From an uncultured Microbulbifer sp. (GTDB taxonomy: Bacteria > Pseudomonadota > Gammaproteobacteria > Pseudomonadales > Cellvibrionaceae), in the NCBI RefSeq assembly GCF_947498635.1, contig NZ_CANMKV010000004.1, positions 62,001-126,000 on the forward strand: a DNA stretch of 64,000 nt. Reading direction: 5' to 3'. Positions within the stretch are counted from its first letter, which is position 1; each line of letters begins with the position of its first letter. The position numbers were made by a program, and so were the translations under genes. The notes under the pieces are model-generated. The model had not been told where the DNA came from. It ran no database searches and was given only the letters and a program-made list of their open reading frames with translations. Below, in pieces: positions 19,683 through 29,495 of this stretch.

Positions 19683-21119
19683 CTAGCGATTGATTAAATC
19701 AGAGACTGGATCTCTGGGCATTCTCAGAGACATCAGAAAATACAGAATTTTGTTTTTGTCATCGTCACTGAGGTTGTTGAAATTTTGGGCCGCATAACCG
19801 GCTTCGCTACCGGGATTATCGTGCAGCAGAATAGCTTCAACCAGGGTGAGTGCCCGGCCATCGTGCATATAGGGCGCCGTATCCGCAACCCCCCATAAGC
19901 GCGCGGTGATAAATTCCCTGTTTTGCACTTCATCCTGGAAGAAGGCTGTTTCAGCCAGCGCTATACCCATATCATGTCGCTTGAGATCTGAGAACATCTG
20001 GACTTCAATTCCAGCCCCAAAAATGGACTTGAAGATCGTGGGTGGTTTGCTCAGGTCCACCTCATAGAAGGTATCTTCGAAGGGAGTGTGTGGGGAGCCG
20101 GTTAGTTTAAAAGGTAACTTTCTGCGTTCCGTCGTCATAACGGGACGATGACAGTCGGCGCAGCCTATCTCATTGAATAACCTGAAACCGTTAGTGTTTT
20201 TTGAGGACTCTATTTGGAATGGGCGATCCAGAGTCGCAACAAAGATACTGAGTGCAGAGAGATCGCCGACAGAGATTTCATTGGTGACGCCATCTTTATC
20301 AAAATCGGCATCCGCGCCACCAAACTTCTCCGTCGCCTGCATCCCCATATGGAAGACCAGGGCGTTTAAACCAAACTCACGGGCTGAGGCATTATCCCCT
20401 TTCCTGCCAAAAGGTCGCACGACTAAGTCTTCATCGACACCTTGAACATTGCTGGTGTCCAGGTTGCCATGCTCATCAGCAGCGATAGTGCCAAAATTAA
20501 CGGATTTTGTATCCAGGTTGACAATCACTCCGGGGTTGTCCAGGGCATACTGCTTGAGATGCTGAAGATCTTCGGTCATTTCCCTAGCCACTAATTCGAT
20601 GCCCCCAGAACCAAATAAAAAGAGGGGGTTGATCAGGCGACCGTTATATTCGGCAGTCCCATCGAAGTCTTCGTCAATCACATCGATATTTACCGGACGA
20701 AGCATTGCACTGGTGCTAAAGCCACCACCGCCGCCAATACCGAGGGTGGCTGGCACTGTGCGGTTGCTGACGATGCTATGGCACTCGAGGCAGTTTTGAG
20801 AATCGAGTCCATTTACCCTCAGGTAGGTGCCATTGCCCTGTAAGGTTGGCCTGTTGCCGGACTCGGCCGAGTTATTATCTGGCTCGGAGCTGTCGTGCTC
20901 GCCATCCCCATAACCATCCTGGCGATTAAATGGGGTGCTAAAGATAAGCAGTCCAGCTTTGCGAATTTCATCCAGGGTCAGCTCGCCCTCGACTATCTGC
21001 CCTTGAGTAATTCTGTCTTCCGGGGCTAAGCGGGGGCCTTCTCCCGCCAGGTTGGCGAAGAGTAGGGTGGGTGATAGCAGGCCGACAACGACAACCGAAT
21101 TCATTAGAGTCAGCTTCAT
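19683..21119 (-). CDS. Di-heme c-type cytochrome / DHOR (thiol oxidoreductase-like, DUF1111)
   Basis: 478 residues. A signal peptide (1-22, ending LLFA) sends it to the periplasm. Two heme c motifs are CLECH (Cys110-His114) and CADCH (Cys320-His324). The C-terminal half includes the family segment RLWGVADTAPYMHDGRALTLVEAILLHDN, whose histidine and methionine are candidates for axial ligands. A calcium-loop-like DFDKDG occurs near 272-277. The di-haem oxidoreductase family is related to bacterial di-heme peroxidases, but its function is unclear. The gene is divergent from fadE and convergent with rraA. Confidence 0.85.
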   Translation of the reverse strand: MKLTLMNSVVVVGLLSPTLLFANLAGEGPRLAPEDRITQGQIVEGELTLDEIRKAGLLIFSTPFNRQDGYGDGEHDSSEPDNNSAESGNRPTLQGNGTYLRVNGLDSQNCLECHSIVSNRTVPATLGIGGGGGFSTSAMLRPVNIDVIDEDFDGTAEYNGRLINPLFLFGSGGIELVAREMTEDLQHLKQYALDNPGVIVNLDTKSVNFGTIAADEHGNLDTSNVQGVDEDLVVRPFGRKGDNASAREFGLNALVFHMGMQATEKFGGADADFDKDGVTNEISVGDLSALSIFVATLDRPFQIESSKNTNGFRLFNEIGCADCHRPVMTTERRKLPFKLTGSPHTPFEDTFYEVDLSKPPTIFKSIFGAGIEVQMFSDLKRHDMGIALAETAFFQDEVQNREFITARLWGVADTAPYMHDGRALTLVEAILLHDNPGSEAGYAAQNFNNLSDDDKNKILYFLMSLRMPRDPVSDLINR

Positions 21120-21386
21120 ATGAGCATCCTAATTCAATGCTTTACATCAATAGATCCTGATCTTCACTGGCGGCGTCCATTCCATTTTTTTAAATATAGG
21201 TAGTTTTTCTTAGGGATATGACGACAAGTGGCGCCTATTACATCTTATCGGTGTTTAAACGATAGGATCTCCTGGGCGCCGGCTCTTTTATTCCATTCGT
21301 TGCCTATCATTGTGTTTTGATAACTCTCAATGGCCTGTGGGAAATGGCAGGGTATTTCGCCGATACTGCAGCTACAGAAGGTAAAA

Positions 21387-23621
21387 ATGAGCGAGTTGCG
21401 TAAGAAGTTCTTTACCAAACCTCTTCTGAACATTATTAAGAGGGTTTTGCCGCCAATTTCTCAAACTGAGCGTGAGGCCATGGAGGCCGGTGAAGTTTGG
21501 TGGGATGCCCAGTTACTATCGGGCAAGCCAGACTGGAAGCAACTACTGGATATGGGCCCGCCGGAACTGAATGAGGAGGAGCAGGCCTTCGTGGATGGCC
21601 CCGCCGAAGAACTCTGTAAGATGGTGAACGACTGGCAGATCAGTTTTGTCGATCACGATATCCCTGAGCATGTTTGGGCCTTTCTGCGCAAGAACCGCTT
21701 CTTTGGAATCATTATCCCCAAAAAATACGGCGGCCTCGGCTTTTCCCCTACTGCGCATGCTGAAATTGTCACCAAAATTTCTACACGCAGTAACACTGTG
21801 GGGGTGACGGTCATGGTGCCCAACTCGCTGGGACCGGGGGAGTTGTTACTAGCCCACGGGACCCAGGAGCAGAAGGATTTTTATTTGCCTAGGCTCGCCG
21901 ATGGCACTGATATTCCCTGTTTTGCCCTCACCAGCCCCCAGGCGGGCTCCGATGCCGCATCCATGATTGATCGCGGTGAGGTCTGCTATGGAGAGCACAA
22001 AGGGGAGAAGGTCCTGGGTATGCGTGTCAATTGGCATAAGCGCTACATCACCCTGGGGCCAGTGGCCACTATATTGGGGCTCGCTTTCAAGCTCTACGAT
22101 CCAGAGCATATCCTCGGTGATAAAGAGGAACTGGGGATCACAGTGGCTTTGGTACCTACTGATACCGAGGGCGTTACTATCGGCCAGCGCCACCTTCCCG
22201 CCATGCAGTCGTTCCAGAATGGCCCCAACTGGGGCAAGGACGTCTTTATTCCCATGGAGTGGATTATCGGCGGCCAGGACAATGTCGGGAAGGGGTGGGA
22301 AATGCTGATGAGTGCCCTGGCGGCGGGACGGGGTATTTCCCTACCCTCACTCTCCACTGGCGGCGCGAAAATGGCGGCCAGGGCCACTGGTGCTTATGCG
22401 CGTATTCGCGAGCAATTTAATATGCCCGTGGGGCGTTTCGAAGGGGTTCAGCGGCGTTTGGCAGAGATTGCCGCTATCGCCTTTGTGCTCGATAGCGCTC
22501 ACAAAACTACCACCAGGGCGCTGGATGATGGGCTCAAGCCGGCAGTGATTACCGCAATCATGAAAGCCAGTGCTACGGGTGGGCTGCGCCAGGCGATCGA
22601 TGATGCTATGGATATTCATGCGGGCAAGGCGATAATGGACGGCCCGATGAACTACCTGGGCAATGCCTATCGCGCGGTGCCTGTGGCGATTACGGTGGAG
22701 GGGGCCAACCTCTTGACTCGCAGCTTGATGATCTTTGGTCAGGGGGCAATACGCTGTCACCCGTATCTACTCGATGAAATGCTCGCGGCGGAAAATCCCG
22801 ATGAAGAGGAGGGCCTGGAGCAACTGGATAACCTTCTCCCGAAGCATATGTGGTTCCAGATCAAGACCTTGTTTCGGGGCGTATTCCACGGGTGGACAGT
22901 GGGGCTCTTTGCCAGTAGTCCTCGCAATGTGGGCGGCGCAGCCAAGTATTTCCGCCAAATTAATCGCTATTCCGCTGTGCTTACGCTAGTGACAGAATTC
23001 TCCCTGATGACACTGGGGGGGGAATTAAAAAGAAAAGAACTGATTTCTTCCCGCCTTGGCGATGTGCTTAGTCAGTTGTACTTGCTCAGTTGCACGCTCA
23101 AGCGTTTCTATGACGATGGAAACCCCAAGGATGATTTGCCGCTGTTGGAGTTCGCTATGCGCGATGGCTTGTACAAAATTGAAGTTGAACTCCTGGAGGT
23201 TTTTCACAATTTTCCGCGCCCATTTTTTGGTCAGTTGATGCACTTCCTGACCATGCCTTGGGGGCATAGTATCCATACCGCATCGGACCGTCAGGCACGG
23301 GCCTGTGCCGAACTGTTGTTGAACCCGTCCAAAACCCGGGACCGCCTCACTCGTGGTGTCTTCCTCGGTAACCCCGGCGATGGAATTGATATCGTTGAGC
23401 AGGCTTTCAACAAGGTGTGCGCCTCTGAGCGCGCGCGGCAAAAACTGAAGAAAGGTGGTATACGCACTCTTAGCCGCGAGTCTGTGGAGGAGGGGTTACA
23501 GCGTAACTTGATCAGCGATGAGGAAGCGGGTGCATTGCGAGAGGCCGCAGATGCAGTGGACAAGGCTATTCAGGTGGATCATTTTGATCACTTAGGAGAG
23601 GAGGCGGGAAAAATCGAATAG
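21387..23621 (+). CDS. fadE: Acyl-CoA dehydrogenase FadE
   Basis: 744 residues. It matches the FadE group of large acyl-CoA dehydrogenases from RVLPPISQTEREAMEAG onward, with ALTSPQAGSDAASM, FGFGI-type PKKYGGLGFSPTAHAE and the long C-terminal DUF1974 extension. FadE catalyses the first step of fatty acid beta-oxidation using FAD. E. coli FadE has 814 residues; the difference is a missing N-terminal membrane segment, as also seen in some family members. ATG 21387 follows AAGG; an in-frame start at 21330 adds 19 residues without a membrane helix. It is followed 24 bases later by an acetyl-CoA hydrolase-like gene. Confidence 0.93.
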   Translation: MSELRKKFFTKPLLNIIKRVLPPISQTEREAMEAGEVWWDAQLLSGKPDWKQLLDMGPPELNEEEQAFVDGPAEELCKMVNDWQISFVDHDIPEHVWAFLRKNRFFGIIIPKKYGGLGFSPTAHAEIVTKISTRSNTVGVTVMVPNSLGPGELLLAHGTQEQKDFYLPRLADGTDIPCFALTSPQAGSDAASMIDRGEVCYGEHKGEKVLGMRVNWHKRYITLGPVATILGLAFKLYDPEHILGDKEELGITVALVPTDTEGVTIGQRHLPAMQSFQNGPNWGKDVFIPMEWIIGGQDNVGKGWEMLMSALAAGRGISLPSLSTGGAKMAARATGAYARIREQFNMPVGRFEGVQRRLAEIAAIAFVLDSAHKTTTRALDDGLKPAVITAIMKASATGGLRQAIDDAMDIHAGKAIMDGPMNYLGNAYRAVPVAITVEGANLLTRSLMIFGQGAIRCHPYLLDEMLAAENPDEEEGLEQLDNLLPKHMWFQIKTLFRGVFHGWTVGLFASSPRNVGGAAKYFRQINRYSAVLTLVTEFSLMTLGGELKRKELISSRLGDVLSQLYLLSCTLKRFYDDGNPKDDLPLLEFAMRDGLYKIEVELLEVFHNFPRPFFGQLMHFLTMPWGHSIHTASDRQARACAELLLNPSKTRDRLTRGVFLGNPGDGIDIVEQAFNKVCASERARQKLKKGGIRTLSRESVEEGLQRNLISDEEAGALREAADAVDKAIQVDHFDHLGEEAGKIE

Positions 23622-23645
23622 CCTTGCCTGGGAAGCCAGATATCA

Positions 23646-25853
23646 ATGGGAGCACCCCTCAGCAAAGTCCCGCAGCGCTTTACCAGTGTCGATAAGTGCA
23701 TCGATACACTTTTGCAAAAAGTCGGCAAAAAAATTGTACTGGGATTGCCCCTGGGGCTGGGCAAGGCCAACCACTTCGTTAACGCTCTCTATGCACGCGC
23801 AGCCACCGACCCCTCTATTTCCCTCACTATATTCACTGCACTGACTCTTGAGCGCCCCAGGGGTAGCAGCGACATCATGCGTCGTTTCGTGCAACCGTTA
23901 CTGGATCGTCTCTACAGCCACTACCAGGATCTGGGTTATGTGCAGGCGCGTAGCAAGGGGCAGCTTCCGAAAAATATTGAGGTGATCGAATTTTTTATGG
24001 AACCCGGCGCACTGCTGGGCAACCGCTACGCGCAGCAACACTATATCAGTGCAAATTATACTCAGGTGCCCGCGGATCTTTTGCGCGGGGGGGTTAATGT
24101 TATTGCGCAGATGGTGTCACCTTCGCCAGAAGGGGGTAAATACAGTTTGAGCTGTAACCCAGATCTGACTTTGCCACTTTTAAAAATGGCGGAAGAGCGC
24201 AAAGAGCCGCCTCTGCTTTTACTGGGTGAGGTCAATCCCCAGTTGCCTTACATGGTCGGTAGTAGTGAACTTGCTGAAGCGGAGTTCGATTTTTTGCTCG
24301 AAGGGGAAGCCTTCGATACCCCCCTTTTTGCGGCGCCCGCGATGCCGGTGAGCTTTACCGAATACGCGATCGCTTTCCATGTCGCCAGCCTGATCGCCGA
24401 TGGTGGGACTTTGCAAGTGGGCATCGGGGCGCTGGGCGATGCAGTTTGCCATGCACTGCGCTTGCGACAGACAGAGAATGCGCTCTACACGCGACTACTT
24501 GAATCGCTCAGCGGAGTACGCCTCGCCGCTTACCGGGAAAACCTACCCCTGCAAAAAGTACCGTTTCAACAGGGGCTTTATGGAGCCAGTGAAATGGTTC
24601 CCCATGGCTTTTTGCATCTGCGCAGGGCGGGAATTCTGATCCGTGAAGTTTTTGGGGATAGGGCATTACAGGAGCTGCTCGACTCTGATGCTATTACCCA
24701 CACCGTCAATGAGGAAACCCTGCTTGCGCTAAAAAAATGTGGCCGTATCCACTGCCCGCTCACCCCGGAGGATACGAAGTTCTTGCAGCGCTTTGGCATT
24801 GTCGATGAGAGCTATAGTTGGCGCGGCCACAAGTTACTGACACCGGATGGCGAGGAGGAGGAGTGCGACCTCCACAGTGAGCACGGCCGCCGGCGCCTCA
24901 TCGGTGGCTGCCTGAATCAGAAGCTGAAGGGTGGCATTTGGCTTCATGGCGGTTTTTACCTCGGCCCTGAAGTGATGTACCGGGAATTGCGTGACCTGGC
25001 TCCAGCAGAGCGGGCCGGTATCGATATGACGTCAATCGAGTTCACCAATGACCTACACGATCAGTTGGCGCTGAAACAGGCCCAGAGAAAACATGCGCGT
25101 TTTGTCAACTCTGCCATGATGGTCACCCTCGGCGGGGCGGTCGTTTCCGATGGATTGGTGGACAATCAAGTAGTGAGTGGTGTCGGCGGGCAGTACAATT
25201 TTGTGGCCCAAGCTTTCGCCCTGTCCGGTGCTCGTTCGATTATTGCGCTGCCCAGTACTCGCGTTCGCGATGGAACCTGTGAGAGTAATATTGTGTGGGA
25301 ATACCCCCACACAACCATACCCAGGCACCTGCGCGATATTGTGGTTACCGAATACGGAGCGGTGGATCTGCGCGGTAAAACAGACCGGGATGTAATGGTC
25401 TCGATGCTGAGTATTTGCGATGCGCAATTCCAGGCGGTATTGCTGGAGCAGGCAAAACATGCGGGCAAGATCGAAAAAGACTTTAATATTCCCGCTGAGT
25501 TTAATCAAAATACGCCGGAACATATTGCCGAAACTTTCTCTGATGAGAAATCTCTAGCGATGTTGCCTTACTATCCTCTGGGGACCGATTTTACCGATGA
25601 CGAGGGGCTGCTTGCCGTTGCGTTACAGCAGCTGCGGGCGGCAGATCGCAGCTGGTGGCGAATGCTGGTAGCGGTGATCAAAGGGCGCAAGGTCTGGCGC
25701 GACAAATCTGATAAATTGACGTACCTACAGCGCTGCCTGGAACGAATGGGTTGTGATCATCCTGCCACTTATGAGCATCGGCTGGAGGCCTATATGATTG
25801 CCGCCGCGTTGTATCAGTATATCGATCCCCGTCGCCCCCTCAGTTGGGAGTAA
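23646..25853 (+). CDS. Acetyl-CoA hydrolase/transferase family protein (long form)
   Basis: 735 residues, much longer than the roughly 500 of typical acetyl-CoA hydrolases or succinyl-CoA:acetate CoA-transferases. The N-terminal CoA-transferase I region begins KKIVLGLPLGLGKANHFVNAL. The catalytic half contains GIGALGDAVCHAL, GLYGASEMVPHGFL, GGQYNFVAQAFALSGARSI and VTEYGAVDLRG; the last is the usual hallmark with the active-site Glu region. It probably forms a short transcript with fadE (24-base gap), linking beta-oxidation to release or transfer of CoA from acetyl-CoA. It converges on pta with only 4 bases between stop codons. The extra C-terminal 110 residues are alpha-helical and of unknown role. 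Confidence 0.8.
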   Translation: MGAPLSKVPQRFTSVDKCIDTLLQKVGKKIVLGLPLGLGKANHFVNALYARAATDPSISLTIFTALTLERPRGSSDIMRRFVQPLLDRLYSHYQDLGYVQARSKGQLPKNIEVIEFFMEPGALLGNRYAQQHYISANYTQVPADLLRGGVNVIAQMVSPSPEGGKYSLSCNPDLTLPLLKMAEERKEPPLLLLGEVNPQLPYMVGSSELAEAEFDFLLEGEAFDTPLFAAPAMPVSFTEYAIAFHVASLIADGGTLQVGIGALGDAVCHALRLRQTENALYTRLLESLSGVRLAAYRENLPLQKVPFQQGLYGASEMVPHGFLHLRRAGILIREVFGDRALQELLDSDAITHTVNEETLLALKKCGRIHCPLTPEDTKFLQRFGIVDESYSWRGHKLLTPDGEEEECDLHSEHGRRRLIGGCLNQKLKGGIWLHGGFYLGPEVMYRELRDLAPAERAGIDMTSIEFTNDLHDQLALKQAQRKHARFVNSAMMVTLGGAVVSDGLVDNQVVSGVGGQYNFVAQAFALSGARSIIALPSTRVRDGTCESNIVWEYPHTTIPRHLRDIVVTEYGAVDLRGKTDRDVMVSMLSICDAQFQAVLLEQAKHAGKIEKDFNIPAEFNQNTPEHIAETFSDEKSLAMLPYYPLGTDFTDDEGLLAVALQQLRAADRSWWRMLVAVIKGRKVWRDKSDKLTYLQRCLERMGCDHPATYEHRLEAYMIAAALYQYIDPRRPLSWE

Positions 25854-25857
25854 GCGG

Positions 25858-28023
25858 TTATTTGTTTTTCTGATCCTGTTGTCGCAGCTGGGCCTGAATG
25901 GCAGTGAGCGCAATGGTGTAAACAATATCGTCGACTAAAGCACCGCGGGAAAGGTCATTCACCGGTTTGCGCAGCCCCTGCAGCATGGGACCAATACTGA
26001 CTAAATCTGCACTGCGCTGCACCGCTTTATAAGTGGTATTGCCGGTATTCAGATCGGGGAAAATAAACACAGTCGCATGCCCGGCTACAGGGCTGTCCGG
26101 CGCTTTTTGTTCGGCCACATTTTCTATCAGTGCCGCATCGTATTGCAGCGGTCCATCAATTATCAATTCCGGTCTTCTTTGTCTGGCAATTTGGGTGGCT
26201 TCACGGACTTTATCTACGTCGGAGCCTGTTCCCGACGTGCCGGTGGAGTAACTGATCATCGCCACGCGCGGTTCGATACCAAACGCCGCAGCGGAGTCCG
26301 CCGACTGTATCGCGATCGAGGCCAGCTGGCGCGCATTGGGATCTGGATTAATGGCGCAGTCCCCGTAAACCAATACTTGATCGGGCAGAAGCATAAAGAA
26401 AATCGACGATACCAATTCCTCACCCGGTGCCGCCTTGATTAATTGCAGGGCGGGGCGGATGGTATTGGCTGTGGTGTGAATAGCGCCCGATACCAATCCA
26501 TCTACCTCGTCCAGTGCCAGCATCATGGTGCCCAGCACCACATTGTCCCGGAGCTGCTCTTTGGCAACCACTTGGGTGAGCCCTTTACTTTTACGCAGAG
26601 TCACCATCGGCTCTATATAGTTCTCACGCACATCCTCTGGGTTGATGATCTCAACGTTGTTATTGAGTTTCAGGCCCTGTTGCTCAGCCACTCTTCCAAT
26701 GGTTTCGGGCCTCCCCAACAATACGGGCTTTGCAATATCGCGATCTGTACAGGCCAGAGCGGCTCTGATGGTGCGGGGCTCTTCCCCCTCCGGCAGAACA
26801 ATCCGTTTTGGGGCGCGTCGGGCCAGTTCCGTTAGGTGGTAGCGAAAAGCTGGGGGCGCTATACGGCGCGGGCGCTGAGAAATTTGGGTGAGGGATTTCA
26901 CCCAATCGTTATCCAGGTGGCTGGCGAAGAAGTCTTGCACCCTGTTTATCCGCTCGCGGTCATCAGCGGGCGTGCGCAGGTTAAAGCTTTGCAGGTCCAT
27001 GACGGTACGCCAGGTATTGGACTCGACCAGTAGGACTGGCAGGCCGGTCTCCATGGCTGGGGTACAAAGCTTGTGTACACCGGGATCGAGTCGAAAACCC
27101 CCAGTCAGGAGCAGGCAACCAATTTTCACTCCGTTCATTGCTGCCAGGCAGGCTCCTGTTACCACATCGGGTCTATCGGCCGATGAGACCAACATGGCTC
27201 CCGATGTGAAACGGTGAAGCATATTGGCGAGTGATCGCGAGCAGAAAGTCACACTGTGCAAGCGGCGGCTTTCGAGCTCTCCGCGATTGATCATCTGCGC
27301 ATCGAAGTGCCGAACGAGATCCAGGGCGCGAGGGGCTAGAAGCTTTGCATTCCAGGGTATAGCACCAACAATCCGCAACGGTATCTGGCGGTACAGCGCC
27401 TTGCGGTCGATGGCGGCAGCGGGGGGCTCCTGCTGGGCGCCCACAGAGATAAAATGCGCACCCGGTGGGTCAGATACGCGAGTGGGTGCGTCCAGTTTAT
27501 TGAGAATGCAGCCCACTACCGGGTTGGATGGGCCCCGGCCAAATAAACGCATCGCAAATTGCAGGCGCTCTTTTAGCTGGTGAATATCCCCTGCATGGGG
27601 GCTGGCCACCAAAATCACTTCCGCATCCAAGGTCTTGGCCACCTGGCAGTTCAGCTGGTCGGAGAACTGGTTTAGCCCACTGGGTAAGAGACCCTCCACC
27701 ACAATCACTTCCGCTGCCTGAAAGCTGCTGCGGTAGAGGCGCAATATCTTCTCCAGCAATTCTGTAGTCTCTCCCGCTGCAATCATGCTTTCCGCTTGCT
27801 GTGCACTGAAAGAGCGGGGAATTTTTAAGCTGGTCGTTTGCCGCAATATCTCTGTGGTTCTCTCGATTGTGCCATCGCGGGAAGGGGGCTCACTCACGGG
27901 TTTGAAAAACTGAATTTCCGCTCTGTTACGCTCAAGTGCCCTTATCAGGCCCAGACTTACCGAGGTGATTCCGACACTGATATCAAGAGGAACCAGCATG
28001 AGACTGCGTGCGTTGTGCGACAT
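25858..28023 (-). CDS. pta: Phosphate acetyltransferase (two-domain form)
   Basis: 721 residues, close to the 714 of E. coli Pta. The N-terminal part is a P-loop-like DRTGG/AAA-type domain (MLVPLDISVGITSVSLGLIRAL; the lysine of the ancestral P-loop is absent). The C-terminal catalytic domain starts near RIVLPEGEEPRTIRAAL and includes GLVSGAIHTTANTIRPALQLI, STGTSGTGSDVDKVREA, IDGPLQYDAAL, FPDLNTGN and SIGPMLQGLRKPVNDLSRG. It converts acetyl-CoA and phosphate to acetyl phosphate and CoA, or the reverse. It starts two bases after the ackA stop, so it forms an ackA-pta operon. Confidence 0.95.
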   Translation of the reverse strand: MSHNARSLMLVPLDISVGITSVSLGLIRALERNRAEIQFFKPVSEPPSRDGTIERTTEILRQTTSLKIPRSFSAQQAESMIAAGETTELLEKILRLYRSSFQAAEVIVVEGLLPSGLNQFSDQLNCQVAKTLDAEVILVASPHAGDIHQLKERLQFAMRLFGRGPSNPVVGCILNKLDAPTRVSDPPGAHFISVGAQQEPPAAAIDRKALYRQIPLRIVGAIPWNAKLLAPRALDLVRHFDAQMINRGELESRRLHSVTFCSRSLANMLHRFTSGAMLVSSADRPDVVTGACLAAMNGVKIGCLLLTGGFRLDPGVHKLCTPAMETGLPVLLVESNTWRTVMDLQSFNLRTPADDRERINRVQDFFASHLDNDWVKSLTQISQRPRRIAPPAFRYHLTELARRAPKRIVLPEGEEPRTIRAALACTDRDIAKPVLLGRPETIGRVAEQQGLKLNNNVEIINPEDVRENYIEPMVTLRKSKGLTQVVAKEQLRDNVVLGTMMLALDEVDGLVSGAIHTTANTIRPALQLIKAAPGEELVSSIFFMLLPDQVLVYGDCAINPDPNARQLASIAIQSADSAAAFGIEPRVAMISYSTGTSGTGSDVDKVREATQIARQRRPELIIDGPLQYDAALIENVAEQKAPDSPVAGHATVFIFPDLNTGNTTYKAVQRSADLVSIGPMLQGLRKPVNDLSRGALVDDIVYTIALTAIQAQLRQQDQKNK

Positions 28024-28025
28024 TC

Positions 28026-29234
28026 TTATTGCGCCTTGGCCGCGAGGCGGGCGGTGTCGCGGGCGATTACCCAATCTTCCCGAGTGGGAATGACAAAAAT
28101 ATCCGGTGTTCCGATTCTGGAAATTCTTCCCTCCGCCCCAAAGCGGATTTTTTCGTTACGCTCGGCATCCAGCTGATAGCCCAGTGGAGAGAGCCAGTCT
28201 ATGGTTTTGCGCCGCACCCAGCTGGAGTTCTCGCCGATGCCACCGGTGAATACCAGGGCATCGAGCCTTTTGAGCGGTACTGTATAGGCGGCGATATATT
28301 TGGCCAGTCGGTAGCAGAATATATTCAACGCCAAGCGTGCTCCAGCATGCCCCTTAGCCATGGCTTCTTCCAGTTCGCGACAATCATTACTCAGCTCAGA
28401 AATCCCCAGAAGCCCACTTTTGCGGTTTAGGAGAAGCTCGAGTTCCGCTAAGGAGTAGTCTAACGCCTCGCCCAGGTGCAGTAGCAGGCCGGGGTCCAAG
28501 TCCCCGCAACGGCTGCCCATCACCAGCCCCTCTAGTGGGGTCAGCCCCATGCTGGTATCCAGGCTTTGCCCGCCTTTAATGGCGCATATGGAGGCGCCAT
28601 TGCCAAGGTGCGCGGAAATGATGTTGACCTTATCGGTGGGCGTCTTCAGCAATTGAGCGCCGCGTTCGGCAATAGAGCGATGACTACTGCCGTGCATGCC
28701 GTAGCGGCGGATATGGTGGTCCCGGTAGAGGCTGTAGGGCAGGGCGTATAAATAGGCGTAGTCCGGCATACTTTGGTGAAAGGCGGTATCGAATACCGCC
28801 ACTTGTGGCAGTTGCGGGAAGGCTGTTAACGAGGCCTGTATTCCTTGCAGGGCAGCGGGATTGTGTAGCGGCGCCAGTTCACAGCAGTTGCGAATAGCCG
28901 ATAGGACCTTTGTATTGATCAGAGCGGAGTCGGCAAAGTGCTCACCGCCGTGGACCACTCTGTGACCTATGGCCATAAGGCGTTCTCGAAGGTGAGACCA
29001 GGATTCAGCAAAGCGCCCCACCAAGGCCTCGATAATGCTTTCGCAGTCATCGGTGGGGGAGAGCTGCTCGTCTCCCTCCTCATTGTGCTGACGCCATTTC
29101 AGTCTTGCGGCAGAGGTGCCCAGGGCTTCGGCCTGGCCATATAAGAATTCTGCGCCATCCGCGGGGTCAATGGCGGAGAACTTCAGCGAGGAGCTGCCGC
29201 AGTTGAGGATCAATACAAGGCTTGGGCCGGGCAT
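28026..29234 (-). CDS. ackA: Acetate kinase
   Basis: 402 residues. Signatures are VLILNCGSSSLKFS at the N-terminus, HRVVHGGEHF, FDTAFHQSMPDYAYLYALPY, RRYGMHGSSHRS, HLGNGASICAIKGG and FTGGIGENSS, which place it firmly in the acetokinase family. AckA makes acetate and ATP from acetyl phosphate and ADP, or activates acetate in the reverse direction. It is first in the ackA-pta operon and lies downstream of the aceA terminators. Confidence 0.96.
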   Translation of the reverse strand: MPGPSLVLILNCGSSSLKFSAIDPADGAEFLYGQAEALGTSAARLKWRQHNEEGDEQLSPTDDCESIIEALVGRFAESWSHLRERLMAIGHRVVHGGEHFADSALINTKVLSAIRNCCELAPLHNPAALQGIQASLTAFPQLPQVAVFDTAFHQSMPDYAYLYALPYSLYRDHHIRRYGMHGSSHRSIAERGAQLLKTPTDKVNIISAHLGNGASICAIKGGQSLDTSMGLTPLEGLVMGSRCGDLDPGLLLHLGEALDYSLAELELLLNRKSGLLGISELSNDCRELEEAMAKGHAGARLALNIFCYRLAKYIAAYTVPLKRLDALVFTGGIGENSSWVRRKTIDWLSPLGYQLDAERNEKIRFGAEGRISRIGTPDIFVIPTREDWVIARDTARLAAKAQ

Positions 29235-29317
29235 AGGCTATGCACACTCCAGCAGATATAACCTAAGGCTAGCCAATTTGTCGTAAAAATCTTCAGAAAG
29301 GGGCTTTGCGGAGAAAC

Positions 29318-29341
29318 AAAAAAGGGCCTCGATTGCGGCCC
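29318..29341 (-). terminator. Rho-independent terminator downstream of aceA (distal)
   Basis: On the minus strand GGGCC-GCAATCGA-GGCCC is followed by TTTTTTG. It lies between the aceA stop and the ackA start. Confidence 0.75.
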
Positions 29342-29440
29342 GAATTCAAAGTGCAGAGATTAAAGCGCAGTTTGCAATAACTGTTCTTCTTCAGCGGAAC
29401 CATAAACCGCTGGCCGGTTTGGCCAAGGGGGGAGTTCCTG

Positions 29441-29466
29441 AAGAAAAAGGCGGCTCACGCCGCCTT
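29441..29466 (-). terminator. Rho-independent terminator downstream of aceA (proximal)
   Basis: On the minus strand AAGGCGGC-GTGA-GCCGCCTT continues into TTTCTT, 30 bases after the aceA stop. With the hairpin at 29318-29341 it gives a tandem terminator. Confidence 0.85.
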
Positions 29467-29495
29467 GAATCTACCTATAAGGTATAAGAGCGTAC

